This document shows positions 1 through 12,920 of a stretch of 64,000 bases of DNA, one piece after another; positions within the stretch are counted from its first letter, which is position 1, and each line of letters begins with the position of its first letter. The notes beneath the pieces were generated by a model. That model saw only the letters and a list, made by a program, of their open reading frames with translations, searched no databases and had not been told where the DNA came from. The position numbers and the translations under genes are program-made. The stretch is from Formicarius rufipectus (Eukaryota > Chordata > Aves > Passeriformes > Formicariidae), in contig VXAU01000760.1 in the NCBI GenBank assembly GCA_013399695.1, positions 1,240,001-1,304,000 on the forward strand, written 5' to 3'.

Positions 1-3000
1 ATGGGTAGGTTGGATTCATATGAGATGTACCTGTTGCATGTATGGCTGTAGATGGTCAAAGTTTGTCTAATTCCTTTTAGATCTGCCCTCTGAGGCTTTG
101 CCCACTGTAACACCAACAGGTGGAGAGGAGAGACAGGACCAGCATGTGCTAATCTGCACTTGTGCAATCAGGTTTGGAAAATTTCTCTGGATTTTGAGTT
201 GGGCTGGACACCCACAGGTCCAGCAGAGATTTAGAATAGCTGGAGAAGCTCACAATTCTGGGAAAGAATCAAAAACTTCAGATCAGTGATGGAAATGTAG
301 ACAGAAAAGGCCATGTAGAAGCTGAAATGTTGAATAATCTTATCACTATGCAGAAGGTTTTGTTATATTGCTTTTTAGAATCAAACAAACGGCTCAGTAC
401 CCTTTAGGTATATATGTATTTTTAATAAGTCCCTATCCTACCACCCACTTGGAAGCAAAAACTGAAACATAAAATATAATAGAGGTAGGAAAAAGAAATA
501 TTTTATAATGAAACCCATGACTTAACTTCAGGCAATTCCATAAAGCATACTTTTGTTTATGTAGTAAGCAAATTAATATGGTAGTGAGATTTCCAACTGG
601 GGTACATATTAATTTATGTATATTAAAATGTTGAGTAGTTTGTACTTTTAATATGTTATGAAATGTAAAGGCAGTCTATTACCAGGAACATAAGGCTCCC
701 TCACACTCACACACATCACTTAGCCCAGTTGTGCTAATAAACCCAGCTGAAATTTTAGTACAGCCTCAGAAGGTCTAGCTGCTCAAATTTATGGGAAAAC
801 AACAACAGCTTGAAGAAGAAAAATGTGGTCGTAGGGGGCAAAGGAAATTTTCCTCTTCTCCCCACTGAGAAGACAAATGATGGGAGACTTTCTTCTTGTT
901 TTTTTATTTTTTATTTTATTTTTCCTCTCAAACCCCACAGTACTCCACTCCCCTTCCATAAGAAAAATTAGCCTTAAGAAAAAGAAATTCAATGATCATA
1001 AAGCATGAAGAGAAAGAGGAATTGATCTTGGATACAAGATGGGATTGAGTTATAATACAACAAGTTACAGGTCTTTTCCTAGGGAAAAGCAGAACGAATT
1101 GATTTATTATTGTGACTCCCAGCTTGCATTTTTTCAGAAGGAACTGGAGATGGTAGGTAGCACGTCTCCTTTGATTTGCCACACTATGTCTTAATTACTA
1201 ATGCTAGAAGTTCATGGTAGTATTTTCCAACTTCAAAGGTTTCAGCGGCTTAAACAGCATGAGTGGATCAGATTTGTAAGAACACAGCAACAATGATATG
1301 GTGTCTTCATATTTTAGAATTGTCAGTTCATTTTTTATTTATTGGACATCAAAGTGAAAATAAGCACAGAAGAAAGATTATAGGTTTAGTCAGCATTCTC
1401 TTCTTTTCCTATCAGAGGAATTGAAAACATTCTCTTGTTTTAAGAACTCGGATTTAGAGCTGCAATTGGCGGTTTGGGGGGGCTATTTTATTATTCTTAT
1501 GACAGAGGCAAATTATCTTAAAATTCTATTCTAAATATCTTTGAGCTTTCCCTATTTACTTGATGTTTACATCATTATGACTCAAACTCTGCAACTATGC
1601 CAGGAAAAGTGGAAGAAAATGTGGCCCAGGAGAAACAGGATCAAGGGCTTGGCACAGGTGATTTTCCTTCTGGGGAGCCCAGTTCAAGAGACCATTTAGG
1701 CAGTTCTTTTTAGTTTAGAAATATAAGCAGACTTTCCTAAGAGCTCTGCTATCTCATGGTGAGGGAGAAACATGAGTAAATCTCTCTTAGTGGAATTGTT
1801 GACTGGATGTCAAATTATTTACCAGGTGCAGAGGCGAAATACAGTACAATGATGATCCAGTAGTAGCTCATGATCCATGCCAAACTGAAGCTTCTTAATT
1901 GGTTGGAATGGCTCAGGTGCTGAAGAATTTTTAATCAGGTTAAAGATGACTAGAGGGTGATTGTCCCAATTAAATGTGAATGCTGGTTTTAAAATAACAA
2001 AATCTGTAATGTTACAACAATTTATTTTATATTCCAGTAGAGAATTGAGATATTGCCCAAATTCTTATATAAATTGTCTTAAATAATTATTTAGAAACAA
2101 AAATATAAACAACATTATTTATATGCTTCCATTTACTCAATCCAATAAGTATTATTCTCTGTATTACCTTTTACTTTGTGTTCAGTTCTCGTAAATGAGC
2201 ATTATTGTTTATAAATGGAGACTTAAGACCTCGTTGGTTTCTCATGCAGTGAAAGGTCATTACATTTCTTACTGGTTTATGAAGCCCAGGCTATAATCAG
2301 TACATCAGGTGAAAAATCTATTTTCCTTATTCAATGATTGTCATAGGGGAAGGGGTTCAAATATATTTATCTCTATACTATAATAAAGAACAAAATACTA
2401 TAATACTATTGCTCTTCCAAATGCTCTGGCAGTGAAAATAAATTAAAATAATCATTGTCAGCAGAGAAAACCCAAGGAAAATATTATGATGAAGCATATG
2501 AAAGTGAGTGAGAAGATCTTGCATTGACATAATAATAAAATCATAATATCTTTATAAAATGATTGCAATTTTGTTGTCCAAAGTATGTCCAAGTCTTTCA
2601 TGCTTGAAAAATGTTGAGAGCTGTAAGTAATATCTAATAGATCAACATGTTAAGCACTAATTTGTTAGTACTGTCTGCCAATACTGCCACTGTCAGGACA
2701 TTATTTTGTATATTGTAAATATTTCACAGATGTACATCTTGATCAGCTAAACTTTTCCAGTGCCTGTTGCCCATGGAAGGATGGATGTTACTGTTCTGCC
2801 CTAACTGACCCAGCAGCTGAGCTCCTCAGCCTGCCTGTTCTCTAAGGTGTCTTGGTTTGCTTGTTCCCTGTCTCTTTCTAACCATTCTTCTGCTTCAGAA
2901 AGGTGAAGGCCCAGATAACCTGCCCTCTTTGGTGTTGGGCAGTGCTATGAATAAGGAGCAGTAGATAGTTGTGTGACTGGTTAATAAAGTATTCAGTATA

Positions 3001-4760
3001 ATGAAGCAAAGTTAAAATGTTGTATGGAGCTATGTCCCTAATTCTCACCCTATGGCAAGTTCCGCAGGCCTAAACACCTTGACGAAGAGATTCATGCCTT
3101 TTTCCTCTTCTTCATTACTATGCAGGTGGACTATGAGTATGTTTCTCAGATATGGTTGTTCATGGCTGTGAGTACTTTCTGCCCAATATGATAAATCCTG
3201 GCCTAAACTTTAGGGTCTATGTTTTGCAAAATGGTCTTTGTAATGGGTATTAGTTTTATGACACTGTAAATAGAGGGCATGGCTTTCTTTTTAAACAGAG
3301 GGAATAAAGAAAGCAGTAAAGTGTCTCCTTTTTTTTTTGTGCTGGTGGGTCAAGGCTTGACTTACACAATGAGCAGTGAGAGGCAAGGTCGGTCACTGCA
3401 TAGAATGGTGATGGTGGTATGAATACACTTTCCTCCAACTTTTGGTAACCTGTCTTAATAGGGCCCTGACCTCTGCTTTCACAGTGTCAAGCACAGTAGA
3501 AATAACAAACCATGAAGAAGTGAAGTTTGATGGCAGGATCTATTGGGGTTAAATTCTTCCAGCAACCTTTGTAAACTTGATTCTGCAGCAGTAGGAAGAA
3601 GCAGGATGTCTGTGGCAATCAGTACAGTGATTGTGTCATACAAACCTGCAATAGAATAATCACTCTCAGTTTTGTGCAAGGAAAATGCAGAGACCATGTG
3701 TGTGTGATCATTTGCATTGACTATTTCAGAATGCCTTTGGAAAAGACTTTAGTATTAGTGAGAAACAGGATCTTAGTCTGTTACTGATGTGTCTCCCTCC
3801 TAATGCTGCTTCAATTTCTTGCCTTACAAGTACTGTGATGTTAGCTGAGTGGAAACTCAGACCAGTAAACAAACGCATGACTGCACTTTGCAGTGAGCTC
3901 TATTCTGTCCTGTTTAGTCCCCAGTGGATGAAAGAACTCATAGAAATTTCTCTGTGCCATTCACAACATATTTTGAATAGCCAAAGTCGTGCTTGAGAAA
4001 TTCAGGATCAAGATTTTTTCTCTCACTAACCTCTATTTAGGTGATCCATAGTACAAATCATGAATATAATATTGTTTCCCAAAACTATAAGAAGTATTTG
4101 AGACATAGCTAAGTCATGTAAAGTTCTTAGGTCAAAAGGTATTGCACTAGATAATAATGATGTTAATGGAAATTGTCTTCTTGAAAAAAAAAATAAAATA
4201 TTATTACCTATTTGGGTACCTCTGAGTCACACAAGAATGCATATAGTCAGAAATAGTTGGAAGAGGTCTTGAGGCAAAAGTAGAAGACAATGTTTTGACA
4301 AGTATACTTTAAAAAAAAAAAAAAAAAGGAAATTTCTTATCCAGTTTAAAATTTCTCTGATTAATAACTGTGCAGACTTCTGTTACAAAGGATTCAGACT
4401 GTAGCCTAACCACAGTGTATTATCCAGCATAGACATCCTTCAGCTACATGCTTGTACTACAGAATGCTTATTCTGGAGTGACAAAATGGGTATAATTTTG
4501 TTCAGCAGCCTCTTTAGTGCACAAACAGAGCTGGAGCTCAATTAATGAAATCTTTCTCAGAGCAGAATTAGACCGTCACCACTTTTCTTTCCACAATGAA
4601 AGGCTTCTGGGAGGTAAGTGAGAAAGGACAAGCTACTGAGGCTAAATGACACCAGCTGTTTTGCCACAAAGGGATCCCAGCACAAATATAGCTCTGTTTT
4701 AGAGAACTTTGATGCAGTTCAGTACATTGTGACAGTGCACAGTTTGTGGTAAGGTACATT
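1..4760. other. non-coding stretch, no gene recognised
   Basis: AT-rich sequence with no recognisable exon or interspersed repeat. The open frames on both strands are short and resemble no family I know. A T-rich run lies near 900-925, and a run of 17 A lies at 4311-4327. The A run has no retroposed body next to it that I can recognise. Confidence 0.6.
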
Positions 4761-5198
4761 CAACCTGTTGGAACAAGTCCACTGAAAGGCTATGGAGATG
4801 ATTAGAGGGATGGAGCCCTTCTCCTATGGGAACAAGCTGAGACAGTTGGGATTGTTCAGCCTGGAGAAGAGAAGGCTCTGGGAAGACCTTATGGTACTTG
4901 AAGGGGGCCTGTAAGATGGGAATAAACTTTTTAGCAGGGCTTATTAAGACAAGAGGTTTTTGTTTTGTTTTGTTTTTAAACCAATTTAGATTGGATATTA
5001 GAAAGAAGAATATACAATGAGGATGGTAAAGCACTGGCACAGATTGCCCAGAAAGTTGGTGAAGGCCCCATCCCTGAAATCATTCAAGGTCAGGTTGGAC
5101 AGAGCTCTGAGCTAGTTGAAGGTGTCCCTGCTCGTTGCAAAGAGTGTTGGACTGGATGACCTTTAAAGGTCATTCCCAACTAAATTGTTCTATGATTC
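4761..5198 (+). mobile_element. CR1 LINE 3' fragment (5'-truncated)
   Basis: This is the 3' end of an avian chicken-repeat-1 (CR1) non-LTR retrotransposon in sense orientation. It starts with the motif about a preceding phrase 'gttggaacaagtcc', passes the diagnostic 'ttcagcctggagaagagaag' at about 4856-4875, and continues through 'tggatattagaaagaag', 'ttgcccagaaagttgg' and 'aaggtcaggttggac'. It ends with the family's terminal octamer-type sequence 'tctatgattc' at 5189-5198. No reverse transcriptase frame remains, so the copy is dead on arrival, as is usual for CR1. It diverges clearly from the consensus as I remember it, and a T-rich expansion near 4957-4978 interrupts the middle. Assignment to CR1 is firm; the subfamily is not assigned. 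Confidence 0.95.
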
Positions 5199-6649
5199 CC
5201 TGAGAGAGGTGGGAAGAACATGGGGAAGAATATTTAGGTCACATTAAAGGCCATTGTAGCACAAGAGGTAATCAAGAACATCCCTTTAGCTGATCTAAAA
5301 TTATCTGCACTGTACTTTAAGATTGCAGCTTTGCAAGATGAGTCAGGACAAAATGTTATTTGGACATTTATTTATGTGTAGCAGAAAATCTGCATACATG
5401 GCACCACACTTGAAATGAAGGTGTAGAGGATTGCTAAAGATGAGAGAAGCTTGGGAGATTCAGTAAAGGATGTAGAGAAAGATTTTTGGTGTATGTGAAT
5501 ATGAACTCTGTTACAGTCATTCAGCAAGACAGAAGGAATGTGTGTAGAAAAGAGACCAAGGGAAGACTGCAGGGCAATCACTGGAGAGGAGGGCAAGAGA
5601 ATAAAGTGTGGAGGAAAGGAATTTATGAAGCATTGTGACTGAAAGTATCCATATGTGTATGCTCAGTGGTCCCCAAAGCAAGTATTGCACAATGAAGTGC
5701 ACTGGAGTTCAAAGAAAATGTACTCCATTGTTAGAGCAATGCTGTAAACCACCTGAAATACTGCAACTGTTACCTGTGACATCATTAATGTCCTGGGATT
5801 ATTTCATAAATCAGGGCCTAAAACATAATAGAGAGGGTCAGTGCTTTCTATAAAGACAAGATTGAATCGTGAGGGAATTAATGATACCATCATTACAGCC
5901 TTTAATCTCTTTTATAGAAAATGGTTTCTTCTTTTATGAACACTTTGTCCTTTAGAGAATTCTCTAATATTTCTGAGTAAGCAAATTTTTTGAAGTCTTC
6001 TTCTGAGTGTTTGAAAGAATGATCTTTTGTTTGGTCTCTTCATGAGGAAAGGAATAAAATCTGTCACAGTTTGCTTCATTTTCTCTGTGAAAGTAAGTCA
6101 ATATATGAAGTTTCACCAAGCGCAAGTTTAGCTATAGGCACCGTGCTTCTGACTTTAAGCAAGCCACATAGTCACCATAGTCACTAACTTGTATCCCTGC
6201 TGCTAATGGCTAAGTGCAGACAGAAAAATAGATGCATGTGCCTGACAATTTGGAGAAACAAAGATTGAGTAAATAACTGCAGCAAGAAACAACAAAAAGA
6301 ATTCTTTTTTTTTTTTCTCAAATAAGGCATTCTTTTTCTTTGTTGAGTGTCTTAATAGAAGTTTAACATTTTTTATTGGTGTAGCTTGAGCTTTGCATCA
6401 GAGAACTTCTATTTTTCTTTTTTGCTCATTATTCTTTTCTTTTTATTTTCATGAACTGTGCATTGGACCCACCTTCACTTTCAGAAGTTTTTTGTAGTAA
6501 TTACTCCAGTCTAAAGAGGATTCTCAGTCTAACAAAGCTAATGAAAACCTGCCCTTAAATCTAAACTGTAATCAGTTTATAACAAGCTCTCTTTTCCTGT
6601 GCTTCATTACTGTGACAAAATCTCTCTTTTTTCATACCTCAGAATGATA
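5199..6649. other. non-coding stretch, nothing recognised
   Basis: AT-rich single-copy-looking sequence. I see no exon, RNA gene or repeat beyond a short T run near 6305-6317. Confidence 0.55.
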
Positions 6650-6975
6650 AGGCAGGGTGGAAAAAAAGTCATTTTCCATCACCAGGCATGCATGAAAGGA
6701 AGATGGGCTTAAGCATGCAGAATTGATTTATTTGCATTCTTCTGTCGCCTTGGTTGCTGCATCATTGAAAGAAGTTAATATCATATCTTTGATTTGGTGT
6801 CTGGAATGGCAGGCCCTGGAAATCAAGCATGCTCATTAGAGAAGACAAATAATCTGATCCAATGGAGCTCCAATATGCATCAATTCATTTGGAAATGCTG
6901 CAGACTTGTCACAAAAAGTTTTTTGGACTCTGCAGCTTCCCATGTGACAGGCTTTGAGCAAAGGTAAACATTTTG
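6650..6975. promoter_or_regulatory. candidate conserved noncoding / regulatory block
   Basis: The block differs in texture from its flanks: few homopolymers and a dense set of motif-like words. Three GCATGC cores lie at about 6686-6691, 6713-6718 and 6827-6832. The first continues as GCATGCATG and so contains the RBFOX-type word TGCATG. An exact octamer ATTTGCAT (POU class) lies at 6730-6737, and a TCF/LEF-like CTTTGAT lies near 6787-6793. A stop-to-stop frame of about 63 codons with an ATG at 6806 crosses the block and ends at the TAA following 6960. Its product is unfamiliar and the length is unremarkable. Function is inferred from motif density only; no alignment was possible. Confidence 0.3.
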
Positions 6976-9900
6976 GAATTGGTTAGCTCTCCTGACAAAG
7001 CTATCATTATCTGCTTTTCTTAAAGCATGGGGAAATCACCCTAACCCCTCAGCCACTCACTTGCAATATTTCTCTTTTCCCCTCATCATTCTACCCTTTG
7101 TATTACTGTTTGTCTCCTGCAGGCTCCTCACACAGTGAGGGCCTTTGGTGTCAGCAGAGCGATGAGACAAACCTGTTTCCTATTTGTTTTAACAACAGTA
7201 CAAAACTCCACTGTTAATGTTTTATCTCCCATAATTTGCTACAAAATGAGTTTGCTTCAGCAAATGTCTCCTAGTCAAATTTCCTGGTTCAGCCCTCATT
7301 CTCCAGCAATCCCAGAAATAAGTCTTTCAGCTTACAGTGTGAGAAGGAGGAAAGTGATGGTCTCTGTGATACTGGCATGAGTTTGTTCACTAAATTCTGA
7401 GAATTGAAATATGATATGTCAACATTTCTGATATTTTCTGATATTGATGGTGGGCCTTTCCTTAACCATAGATTGAGTTTTCTGCACTCAGAACAGGGAG
7501 TCCCTAGTGAAGTAAACATCATACCATACCTTAATGATAATGAATCGTATCTCCATTTCAGAGAAGAGCAGTTGGAGGTAAAAGTCATTTCTAAAAAGTG
7601 CCTAAAGTGACACTGAAAAATTAAGGCCCGTTGGAACTGGAACCCAGCAGTTCAGTTGTTGTCTGTTTAGTCCCTCAATGGAGCTTCAAGGGTATTAGTC
7701 CAAATGAGGGCCAGAGTAGCTCCTGTCCTTCTGAATTCCAGCTGTGGGCTTTGAGGTCACCTTTCTGTCTTCCAACACATTTCAACAGCAAAAAGAGAAC
7801 ACCTGAAAACCCTGACCTAAGTGAATTTCATTGTTCTTTTCTTTCTGAATTACTCAAAGGATGAATTGAATCCTTTTTACTTTTTCATAAGGCAAACCTT
7901 TTCATAGACACAGCAGTCAAAATTGCTTTAGAATCTGTGAATAAAACAGTTTCCACATCTTTCTGTGTCTGGTTTTGCATTAGATAGGTGAACAGCTTCA
8001 ATGTTAAGTAGGAAGCAGCAAAATCTAGTCAGGAGGTACAATAACCAATAGCAAGGATCTCAGCTCAAGTGGAATAATGATCAATCAAGGAAGATGCTTT
8101 CCTGCCTCTTAGTCTAGAACTTTGATCCCCAACTCTGTGCTAAAACCACCAGCATAGTCAGTGAATTCACATTGTCTGCACTTCAAGAAAAGTAGTCCAT
8201 AAATTAACTTCTGATGCTGATGACCCTTCCCTCAGAAGGCTTTCACTGGCCTTCATGGCTCAGCACCTTTGGACTGGCAGTCTTAGCTTGTATTTTCCAT
8301 CCAGCCCCAAAAACCATGATGAGTTTATGCTTTTAGAATCATAATACTTCAGAAAGCTTTGCAAAAGAAGTTGAGTACATTTCCGATTTTGGGCAGTTAA
8401 CAAAAGAGAACAAATCAGCAACATAGGTTTTCCTTTGGTAAACTTACATGCTAGATGTGATCCCTGAGAAAGTTCAGTACCTTTTTCATCATACAGATTT
8501 GGTAAAATTTGCCTTGTAATTAGTATTGAATTGGGGAAGTCACCATTTTAGTGTCCTTGCTCTTTCAAAAGGGAACTCTACGCAAAACTATTGTGTGCAA
8601 ATACCTGTTTGACTATTGGCAATCTGCTCTTCACCTCTGTCTCATCTCTTTCCAGAATTAGCTTGAAAAGTAAAGTAGAGCTATTTGTTAGAAACTCTGT
8701 AATTCTTACTCCATTATAGATTTTGAGTGGTCTTTTGGCAGAGAATATGCAGAAATCCTGCTGCTGGTGCTTACTGCAGGAACATCACAGAAAATCACAT
8801 GAGTAGTAAAATTTTAGTGTAACTTGCATGTTAATAATTTCCTCTATGGGTTCTCATAATTTCTGTTAAATGTAAGACAAAGTAGTGAATTTCAAGACTG
8901 ATTACTTAAAACCACCAAAGACAAAACTGCAAAATGATTGCATACAACAGAGTAAAATGTTTTTTTCTAGAGTTTATAAAGGTACTTTTAAAATATAATA
9001 ATAAAAATTTATAGTCCCACTTAATATTCTCCAGCCATGTTTAGAAGTTGGATGAAAATGCTTGTCATTTTCTACTGTCTTTTGGAGGACCATTCTTAGT
9101 GCTTATGTGCAATTTGAACAAGTATTCTGCATCTACATCCCATGTCTTGGGTAAAATTCTCACTTTCGCTGCATGAAGGAAAATAATCTTACTATATCCA
9201 ATAGTGAAAATCTTCTGTAATCAGCTACAAGACCATGACTCTCAAGTTTATTGCTTCTACAAGAAATAAGTCAAAAGCTTTGCATACTTCTAAGTGTGGA
9301 AGCTGAGCTTCTGGCCGTTAAGCAAAACACAGGTGAAACAGTTTCATGGAAGATGAAATGAGAATGTTGAAATGCAATTTCTTGACTACAGAAAGGAGGG
9401 ATTCCAGGCTAAGATTGAAAAAAAAAATGCTCTTTGAATATTAAAGTATGTCTGCAGTAGCAGAAACTCATACAGTAAGTAACTGGGAAATAAAGAATAT
9501 CCACAAAGCATATAAGAGATAAAAGAGGAGTTACTTTTGGTAAATTATCCACTAGAAATAAAGTGTGCCAGTGGCAAGGTTCATGTGAAATATGTGCGGG
9601 TCATGTAGTGAGCTGTACAGATATTTTGTACTGAGATTAGATATTCATGCCATGACATCACCTGAATTCCAGCCCATGCACTCAGAACAGCCACTCCAAG
9701 AGTGGCCTCCTGTAGAGCTGATTTGCTGTTTGCTTTGAACTTTGACTGATAAAGTAAAAAATTTTAACTGATTATGGGTTTGTTTCTCTGAATTAAAGGT
9801 GTACTGAAATTAGAAATTGTCAGCAAAGAGTAAAATACTGTCCTGTAAATATTAAATGGGTCTGTTGCAGAAAGGAAATCAAACACAAACCTTTTCCTGA

Positions 9901-11775
9901 ACAGTTTATTACCTGCAAGACTCTTTTTATGAAGTGCAGGCACACTCTTCCCTCTTTCCTCCATGTTACTAATTGTAGTTTCTAATTATTTGGGATCATT
10001 TTGTATCTTCCATCTTCCAAAGGTCAAAGATACTAACTCTCTTCATGAATATTTTATTCAAAAATAGATTAGGTAATGAATGAAATAGCTGAATACATTT
10101 TTCACTAGAAAATACTAGACTATATGGTGATATAGTGATGAAATAAAAATATATATGGACAAAAAGTTTGAAAAAGAAGTAATTACAGTAAATAACTGTA
10201 AGACTGGATATTTTGCTTTTCTACGTGAACTTCATCCTTGGAGTACACTTTAAATTCTCAAACTGTCTTGCTACATATGTATGTCTGCAGCTAAATGGTA
10301 AGAAGTTAGGTTTCAATTTTATTTGCATATTATTCTTAGGGCAGCTGTTGGAGAAATCCCTCTCTCTTTTGTATTTTCTCTTTGAAGGTGCCCTAGCTCT
10401 GCCAGAGACTTCATTCACCCAGTTGTGCTACATAGCATAGGCACACCTGATGAAAAGCAGCTCTTGCCCTGATGATCTCAGTTCAAATTAATAACTCAGA
10501 GAATGAACAGCCAAAGTGTAGGGAACTGCAATTACCTGCCTGAGTGAGAGACTCTACAGCAGAAACCAGGAATCCTGTTTTCCTGTTTATTCCTTAACCC
10601 CAAAGGGCTGTGCAGTGCTAATTGCCTGAACATTTACAAAAAATTACAGGTAAAAGAGTTATATGAGATGTTCTTTGAGATTTCAACACTTTTAAAATAA
10701 GTAATCACAAACTTCCAGTAAGATTTATTCCAAGATGTCTATGTTTCTGTTACGTTCCCATTGACGCACCAAACTTCTTAGACAAAGTCTTTATTTTCCA
10801 ATAAACGCTGGTAACAATTTCTTAACACTTTGTTTTCAAAGGCTGTGAAGGAAAGTAGTGCATAGCCTAATTTCGTCTTGATTTTCAAGTACAAAACACC
10901 AAGAGACCCCCAAAGAGTTAAGTAAATTCTGAAATAAAATGTAGAGTTTTATAATTTAGAAAATCATTTGGTTTTTGAAGGCTGTGTAGGGATGCTCAGA
11001 GAACTGAAAAAAAAAAAAAAAAGTAGAAGCATTTGAGAGTGATTTAATATCTGAATCATTTGTTTAGCACTGCAAAATACAGTCATGGTCCTGTGCACTT
11101 GCTTCATTTCTCTCATAGGAAGCAGCAGAGCCTGGAACAATGAGACTCTGCCAAACATATTGTGACACCACAGATTGTTATTCTCTTTCTAGACCAAAAG
11201 GCAAATCTTTACAGGGCCAATCTGTGCCCAGTGCCTGCTGTCACTGAATGCAGGCAAGAGGGCTGGTATGGAACAATTGCAGTCTCCTGGGGGTGCTCAC
11301 AATTCCTACAAATATCATGCTTTTGTGACCTTTCTTTGCCTCCTAGCATCAGGTCCTTAATATTTTAAATATTTCTTTATATGATTTTATTTATATACCT
11401 GGCTGAAGCTTACTGAAAATATTCTCACATCCTATATCCTTGTAGTGTACGAGTTTAACTCTATAAATACACTGCAGCCATAGCATAGATCTTGCCCCTG
11501 TCTTCCAGCAATCCTTTAGGTAGTGTTGGGCAACTGACATTCAAAGTTTGAACTTCTTTTCTTGTTGTACAAGAGGAACAAATTTATTTTCCTTACATTA
11601 CCGAGCATTTGAAAGTCTACTGAAGAAAGATAATAAACCCAGTAGGAAAAAACTTCTGCACACATTCTGCTTCCTGAAAAGTACATAATATATTATTTTC
11701 GTCCCAAACTATAGTTAACAGTAAAAATTGGAATTTCCATAAGAAAAAAAACCCCAACATTAATATAAGGCCATT
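6976..11775. other. non-coding stretch, no gene recognised
   Basis: AT-rich sequence with scattered open frames under 100 codons, none with a recognisable domain. A run of 16 A lies at 11007-11022. No interspersed repeat was recognised. Confidence 0.55.
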
Positions 11776-11812
11776 AAATAATAATAGTAGTGATGATGAT
11801 AATAATAATAAT
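11776..11812. repeat. (AAT/GAT)n microsatellite
   Basis: Imperfect trinucleotide array: AAT units, then a GTA/GAT interruption, then AAT units again. It directly precedes a G/T-rich low-complexity tract. Confidence 0.9.
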
Positions 11813-11818
11813 TTGGGC

Positions 11819-11941
11819 TTTTTTGTTTGTTTGGGGGTCTGTTGCTTGTTCGGTGTGGGTTTTTTTTTTTTGTTGGTTGGTTGGTTGGTTTTGGTTTTTG
11901 TTGTTGTTTGTTGTTTGTTTGTTTGGTTTGGTTTGGTTTTT
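11819..11941. repeat. T/G-rich low-complexity tract
   Basis: About 120 bases consist almost only of T and G: runs of T, TTGG units at about 11873-11888, TTG units, GTTT units and GGTTT units. The segment at 11875-11888 is four GG pairs separated by TT, a pattern that can fold into a two-tetrad G-quadruplex. Similar tracts occur at 36.7 kb (same strand) and 18.1 kb (opposite strand). Confidence 0.9.
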
Positions 11942-12882
11942 ACTAGTTCTAATTGGAGTTTTGTAGTAATTCAGTTAAGTGACTGAAAAATATCTGGTTT
12001 GCTGTTATCTTATTTGGTGAAATTTCTTGAGATTATCCTTCCCGAAGAAATTGCCAAAACATGAAAAACCATATACCTCTGGGCATCAAGACTAAAGAGG
12101 TTCCTTTGTTTCGTTGGGTTTTTTAACATTTGGGCTACCCATTACTTGGTAATGCAGTTTTTAAAAAAATCAGACTATTTCTGCAAAGGTGAAATAGTTT
12201 GACCTTATATAAAAATATGAGTCTTGTCACCACCCACCTTTGTAATAATAATAAAGTAATACTACTTAGCTCAGCATAGTTGCTGTGCTTCGAGATTGCA
12301 CCATAAATAACATTTTTGTCTCAGTAATGTAACACAGTTATAAAAATAAATTGCAGGATGAAAGAGTTAAAATAAAGTCCTAATAGGGTGTCTGGGAGAA
12401 GAAGGAGTTTTAAGAAATTCTTTCCTTTCCCAAACGCATGCCATAGTTAAATAGGCTGGTAAACCCATATGCTGCTCAAACACATTCTGGCTTAATTTGT
12501 GGCACAGGAATGAATTCAGGCAATTTATTGTAACAGTGAATCAAAAATCAGTAAGATATTTTAACACAAAAACTGACTGCAAGAATTCTTCTTTTCCTTA
12601 ACTTTACCTAACGATTATGTAGAAATTTTCTGCAATCTAGAAAAGTATAAATAATTCTATTGCATGCAGTAAGCATGTAGAGAGTGACTGATTTTTGGTC
12701 CTGTGCCTATAGTATTTAGAGTTTATGCTTCTTGAAGCATTTTCTAAAAGCCTTAGAAAAAAATAGTGCAAGTGCTTTCTAGTCTCTGTTCAAATGAAAT
12801 TTTTCGGTTTTGCTGTTTTGCAAAAACAATGAGGCTGAAAGCAAACAGAAAACTGAATTTTACTTGGAGACATTGCATGGAA

Positions 12883-12920
12883 CAGCATTAATACTGCTGT
12901 AACCAGTGGTATTAATGCTG
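12883..12920. repeat. compact near-perfect hairpin (17-bp stem)
   Basis: The arms CAGCATTAATAC (12883-12894) and GTATTAATGCTG (12909-12920) are exact reverse complements. Inside them, 12895-12899 pairs with 12904-12908 through two G-T wobbles (if transcribed from this strand) and three Watson-Crick pairs, leaving the four-base loop TAAC. Pairing outside the arms is weak, so this is short for a microRNA precursor. ATTAAT in each arm is a homeodomain-type word. Confidence 0.85.

Noticed and set aside
1850..1900. C/D-box snoRNA-like arrangement (ATGATGA then CTGA)
   Set aside because: The boxes are too close, no terminal stem was seen, and such words are common in AT-rich DNA.
4311..4327. Run of 17 A as a retroposon tail
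   Set aside because: No recognisable retroposed body precedes it and no flanking duplication was found. The A runs at 11007-11022 and 40067-40081 were rejected for the same reason.
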